Of a stretch of 12,083 bases of DNA, positions 8,470-12,083 are shown piece by piece (the stretch's first letter is position 1; each line of letters begins with the position of its first letter). The stretch comes from Heterostelium multicystogenum (taxonomy: Eukaryota > Evosea > Eumycetozoa > Acytosteliales > Acytosteliaceae). The DNA lies in assembly GCA_003667245.1 (NCBI GenBank), contig RCNN01000459.1:1-12083 (forward strand), written 5' to 3'. The position numbers were made by a program, and so were the translations under genes. The notes beneath the pieces were generated by a model. The model made no database searches. It was not told where the DNA came from and saw only the letters and a program-made list of their open reading frames with translations.

Positions 8470-9255
8470 ATGGAAAAGGTTACACCAATTTGTTTATTAC
8501 CAGTCGGAAACGTACCACGTTCATGCGTTGTCGTTGGTGACCCAAATCGTGCTAAATTGGTTGCTGAAAAAATGCTAAAGAATTCACGTCCACTCTCAAT
8601 GGTCAGAGAGTATCACTGCTACATTGGTACCTGGAAAGACACAGAGATCTTGGTTATGTCACATGGTATTGGTGGTGGTGGTGCCAGTGTTTGCTTCGAA
8701 GAGTTGATTCAGGCTGGTGTTACAACCATCATTCGTGCTGGTACCGCTGGTTCATTCGACCCACGTTACCGTGAGGGTTCGCTTGTAATCGCCACCGGTG
8801 CCGTACGTAGCGATGGTGTCTCTGAGGGTTTGGTCCCACTCGGATACCCAGCCATTGCCGATCACGAAGTCATCCAAGCACTCATTGACTCTGCCAAAAA
8901 GATCGAAGGTGTCAATTTTGGTACTGGTATCATCACCACAGTCGGTCACTTTTTCGATGGTCCACTTGGAAATCACAATAAACTCTGGGCAAGATCACGT
9001 GTACTTGCCATCGAGATGGAAGCCTCCATTCTTTTTATTATCGCCTCACTCCGTGGTATTCGTGCCGGTTGTTGTGTAAACATTGATAACTATATATTTG
9101 AAAGAGAACTCACCGAGAAATACGAACCAAATCGTGATATCGTACACCAAGGTACCCTAAGAATGTTGGAAGTTGCTTTGGACTCTGCTAAATCACTGCT
9201 GGTTACTTCCCCTGTCCCAGCTCTCAATGGAACAGCTGCTTCACACCACCAATAA
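8470..9255 (+). CDS. NP-I family nucleoside phosphorylase (uridine phosphorylase-like or purine nucleoside phosphorylase)
   Basis: NP-I enzymes split nucleosides with phosphate into free base and ribose-1-phosphate, for cytosolic salvage. This 261-residue intronless ORF is of full family length. It shows the phosphate-binding GDPNR (23–27), HGIGGGGASVCFEEL (65–79), the ribose/phosphate segment RAGTAGS (89–95) and the ribose-binding AIEMEAS (180–186). The Gln/Arg pair that recognises uracil in classical uridine phosphorylases is not visible in FFDGPLGNHNKLW (161–173). Asp206, in VNIDNYIF, lies where purine-specific members, including apicomplexan PNPs, keep the aspartate that protonates N7. 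I therefore place it in the uridine-phosphorylase-like branch but leave the substrate open. Codons are strongly biased to GGT, CGT, GTC and ACC, suggesting high expression. The start follows GAAA and matches the family N-terminus. It converges on the MAD1 gene. Confidence 0.95.
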   Translation: MEKVTPICLLPVGNVPRSCVVVGDPNRAKLVAEKMLKNSRPLSMVREYHCYIGTWKDTEILVMSHGIGGGGASVCFEELIQAGVTTIIRAGTAGSFDPRYREGSLVIATGAVRSDGVSEGLVPLGYPAIADHEVIQALIDSAKKIEGVNFGTGIITTVGHFFDGPLGNHNKLWARSRVLAIEMEASILFIIASLRGIRAGCCVNIDNYIFERELTEKYEPNRDIVHQGTLRMLEVALDSAKSLLVTSPVPALNGTAASHHQ

Positions 9256-9256
9256 A
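9251..9256 (+). terminator. Candidate polyadenylation signal overlapping the phosphorylase stop codon
   Basis: AATAAA overlaps the TAA stop at 9253–9255. More A/T-rich signals follow immediately, so the true cleavage site may be further downstream. Confidence 0.3.
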
Positions 9257-9329
9257 ATAATTATCTTTAAATATATAGCAAAAAAGTATCTGAATGGCAA
9301 ATTTATTTATATCCCAACAATCTTTTATG

Positions 9330-9347
9330 AAGTTATCATGATAACTT
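9330..9347. repeat. 18-bp perfect palindrome between convergent genes
   Basis: AAGTTATCATGATAACTT equals its own reverse complement. It lies in the 197-base spacer between the phosphorylase stop (9255) and the MAD1 stop (9453), where the 3' ends of both transcripts meet. It could be a symmetric protein-binding site or could extrude as a hairpin in both RNAs. Confidence 0.6.
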
Positions 9348-9419
9348 TAAACAGCCCAGTCTTTTTGATATATGTAAGAAATTTATTAAATGTATTTGAT
9401 CATGATGCTTCAAGCTTAG

Positions 9420-9425
9420 TTTATT
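9420..9425 (-). terminator. Candidate polyadenylation signal AATAAA of mad1
   Basis: TTTATT on the + strand is AATAAA on the - strand, 28 nt past the MAD1 stop codon. A second copy lies at 9382–9387. Support is positional only. Confidence 0.4.
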
Positions 9426-9452
9426 TCATGAAATATTATCGATGTTTGTAAT

Positions 9453-11788
9453 TTATGATGGGTAGAAAGTTTGTTTACTAAATAAATCTAAAGTTAATTG
9501 TGAAAGAAACGCTGGTATGGAATGGCAATTGAATAGATAGGCTCTTATCTCTTTATCTAGCGCACGTGTATAGTCCGTATCCATCAATTCCATCTTTCCA
9601 ATCTTATTCTTTGCTTCTACAACTCTTTGGAAAACAAGGAATTCGTTTTCGTGTTCGGCATACATTGATTGTAGTTTATAGAGATTATTGTTTTCCATGT
9701 CCATTTTGTAACCAAAGAGTGCATATACAACCTCTCGATATTCACTGATCTTTAATTTAAAAACAGATTTCAATCGTTCCATAATCTTCTCGGTCTCGCT
9801 AATCTTCATTCTCAAACCGTGGTTCTCTTGAATTAGCTTGGAGTCTGACTCTGGACTCTTTGATGGATCTACTGGCAAGTTTGGATTGGTTGGATTGGAG
9901 GTCATGTGAAGCACTTTGGTTTTGGTGTTATCAAACTCACCCTTGCCCAGTCTAGATTCTAAAATTGCATTGTCTTGAATGAGACGCTCTATCTCCTTAG
10001 TCAAGCTCTGAACTTCGGCCTTGTAGTCGGCTCCGTTGGCCTGATTGGCGTCGGCACCAAGCGAGTTCAGAGTCTTTTCCATTTCCTCCATGAATTTTTC
10101 CTTCTCAGTGTTGGCACGCTCCAATTCTGAAATACGGGCCTGCTGGGCTTTGTACAACTCATTTACATTTCCGCTAGCGACAATACTCTCGACATCGAAA
10201 TGGTCAAGGATTCTCTTGATACCATCACGTTCTCTCTTGAACATATTAGTCTTTTTGCAGCTCTCTGGAGATCTGGTCTTCCTTCTCCTTGTTTCTTGAT
10301 TCTAATTTTACAACAGTTTCCTTTAAATCTGCGATCTGACCGTCGAGATCGACACAACGATTCTCAGTCAGCTTCAAAGTGGAGCTTAGTTGTCCAATTT
10401 TGGCAATGTGGATCTGCACTTCTGATTCCAACTCTCTTACTCTCTGTTGTAACTCTGAGGTGCTCATACCACCGTCTTTGCCATTAGACAGTGAAGTGAA
10501 TATCATGTTATTCGATGCCATCTTTCGTTCTTCCAACAGCTGTTGATATTCGACCTGTAGCTTATTGTATTTCTCAATGGTTTGTTCCTGTCTTGCAACC
10601 TTATCACGCAACGAAGCAATCTCAAACTTGATCAACTCTGTATTTCCAACCGATCTTAGCTGTGACTCCAACTCACTTATTCTTAGTTGACCTTTTTTAG
10701 TTGTTTCTGTGTAATATACGACTTCACCTGTAAAGTCGAATCCACACAAAAAAAAAAAAACAGAGTCCATATTAATCACACAATTTAATTTTAAAAAAGA
10801 GCGGGAAATAGAGAATAAAGTCAAGCTAGCTTGGACTTGCTCAGATAGATAGATAGATACTTACGTTGTAATGATTGCTTCATTAATTCGCATTCTTTCA
10901 ATGATTCTTGAAGTTTTGAGTCTACTGATGAGCTTGAAGATTGTTGTAAGAGCATCGAATTGGATTGATCCAACAATGATGAGGTTGTTGCTTCTAATTT
11001 CTTCTTCAACTCCTGTATCTCCTTATTTAATAATGAGTTATGATCTTTCAGTGACTGAATCTGTGTATCTTTGAAGCTGTCTATTTCCAAAGTAGAATTC
11101 TTTCGCTTCAGGTCCGATGCATCTTCCCTATATTTGTTTCTTTCTTTTTCCAATGCTTTTATCTTTAGTTGATAGTTTTTCTATAATTTGATCAACAGCA
11201 ATGATTAATGAACTACCCTACGCATGTAGATAATATCAACACATTAAGTTTCATTCTTAATATTACCTCATCATTTGCAGCCTTTTCTTTAAGTTCTTCA
11301 TATTTCTTCTTATGATCATCTTCTTCTTTCTTTATAAATTCAATACTTGACAATAAATCCTTGATAGACACAAATAGTAGAGTTTAGTTTGGTTGTCAAT
11401 ATTGAAGGAAGATCTATATAGACATTTAAACATGTTACATACATCAAGTTGTTTATTCTTTTGCAGATATCTTCTTTCTATATCTTTGGTTGGTTATCCT
11501 CAAGAGTGATCTTTTGATTTCCTGCACCTGACTTTTCAAAAGTGTATTGCTTCTTTCCTAATTCGTAGAGTTTTCGATCTGTTTTACAGCAAGTTCCTTC
11601 TCCAATGCCAAGGTGATATCGATCTGCTTCTCATTTTGAGATTTCAATTGATCTTGCTTCGCTTTCTCCTCAGCAGTTTCTTTTCTAAACTATTACAATA
11701 CTCCTGAAAGTTGATTGGTGAATTCATCTGTACTCCTCACCATCAATTCATATTTTGATATTTTATCCTTTATCGATTTACTATTCAT
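9453..11788 (-). CDS. mad1: MAD1, spindle assembly checkpoint coiled-coil protein (5' part multiply disrupted)
   Basis: MAD1 sits at nuclear pores and unattached kinetochores and templates MAD2 conversion. Exons, in transcription order, are 11788–11443, 11359–11267, 11180–10865 and 10727–9453; introns are 83, 86 and 137 nt with GT–AG ends, and the last has a 13-T run before its acceptor. The protein, roughly 675 residues, is mostly heptad coiled coil. Diagnostic features are KRERDGIKRIL, the MAD2-interaction motif TKVLHMTSNP (KVLHM at 9903–9917), RLKSVF with the Bub1-binding RLK (9768–9776), and the C-terminal RWD-like domain ending SIPAFLSQLTLDLFSKQT. An extra A in the coding strand (run at 10252–10256) breaks QISRELQK from TNMFKRERD. 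Exon 1 has four further breaks, including TAG at 11558–11560. The ATG at 11788 is the most reasonable start, but an acceptor-like ATAG just before it allows an upstream exon. Confidence 0.92.
10801..10808 (-). promoter_or_regulatory. Perfect E2F-type octamer in the last mad1 intron
   Basis: GCGGGAAA on the + strand is TTTCCCGC on the - strand, a full match to the E2F consensus TTTSSCGC. Dictyostelids have Rb and E2F/DP proteins that control cell-cycle genes, and MAD1 is one such candidate. An intronic site is unusual and an eight-base match may be chance. Confidence 0.25.
10844..10859 (+). repeat. (GATA)4 microsatellite next to a mad1 splice donor
   Basis: Four GATA units (TATC on the coding strand) follow immediately after the GTAAGT donor of the 137-nt intron. 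Length change here would leave the donor intact. Confidence 0.8.
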
Positions 11789-12083
11789 TGTGTCTCTATA
11801 CAAACAAATGAACAACAACGATTCAAAATAAAAATAATAAATGATCATTTTTGTTGATCTGCAAAAGTTTGTAATTTTAAAAATTCTAAAAACGACTGTT
11901 AGAAACCTCATAAATTAAAAGTGAACAAAGGGCGGAAAGACACTTGGGTTTGGAGGTTAATTAACTGTCGACAGATTGATTGGATCATCAATAATTGAGT
12001 ATTGTTTTTAAAATATTAATTAATGTTTATATTTTTAATTGATGTCTTAACTTGATTGAATATATTTAATACATATTCTGAGG
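11789..12083 (-). promoter_or_regulatory. Upstream region of mad1, presumed promoter and leader
   Basis: No coding signal is seen in these 295 bases; the open frame continuing upstream of the MAD1 ATG is AT-rich and unlike coiled coil. A local GC-rich patch at about 11921–11957 (AAAGGGCGGAAAGACACTTG and following) is the only such patch nearby and is the best promoter candidate. Beside it are two overlapping 10-base palindromes, GTTAATTAAC (11956–11965) and CTGTCGACAG (11965–11974). The last 100 bases are nearly all A and T. Confidence 0.35.

Noticed and set aside
11522..11582. Extra 60-nt mad1 intron (GTAAAA…TCAG) that would remove the TAG at 11558–11560 and keep the frame
   Set aside because: The segment has exon-like composition and translates on both sides of the stop as coiled coil (VKQIENSTN, ERSNTLLKSQ). 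Other introns here are more T-rich. It remains possible and would be settled by cDNA.
984..11788. Functional cluster of mitotic genes (sds22 and mad1)
   Set aside because: They are separated by DNA-repair and salvage genes, lie on opposite strands and have separate promoters. Proximity is probably accidental.

Overview
The window reads as nuclear DNA of a dictyostelid social amoeba. Four conserved eukaryotic protein genes with short GT–AG introns (about 70–137 nt) sit in very AT-rich spacers. Asn/Asp/Ser-rich low-complexity tracts, GATA- and TCAA-type microsatellites and the 'WLHxN' style ankyrin fragment all fit that group. The exons are less AT-rich than I would expect from D. discoideum itself, so another dictyostelid is likelier; I cannot name the species.

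Layout. 1–801 (+): a broken ankyrin-repeat gene with several in-frame stops and frameshifts. 984–2472 (+): a six-exon gene for SDS22/PPP1R7, the leucine-rich-repeat regulator of protein phosphatase 1. 2473–2774: a short spacer with a conspicuous pair of hairpins and a class-I-RNA-like motif. 2775–5668 (+): a two-exon gene for XPF/ERCC4, the catalytic subunit of the nucleotide-excision-repair endonuclease. 5669–8469: a 2.8-kb AT-rich gap with no convincing gene, but with a small GC island, microsatellites, candidate hairpins and a CA/TG-rich element. 8470–9255 (+): an intronless nucleoside phosphorylase gene of the NP-I family. 9453–11788 (-): a gene for the spindle-checkpoint protein MAD1, convergent with the phosphorylase. 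11789–12083: the upstream region of MAD1, with a local GC-rich patch and palindromes.

The genes are not an operon or a single pathway. SDS22 and MAD1 both act in mitosis, XPF in DNA repair and the phosphorylase in nucleoside salvage; the grouping looks accidental. I found no convincing new biological system. The most informative pattern is that SDS22, XPF and MAD1 each need at least one single-base correction, mostly at short A or T runs, to restore an otherwise well-conserved protein. The 5' part of MAD1 and the ankyrin gene carry many more. Because the damage is worst near both ends of the window, uneven sequence quality is my leading explanation for the conserved genes, while the ankyrin gene may be a true pseudogene. 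The best candidates for something undescribed are the structured element at 2632–2693 and the GC island at 6641–6680.
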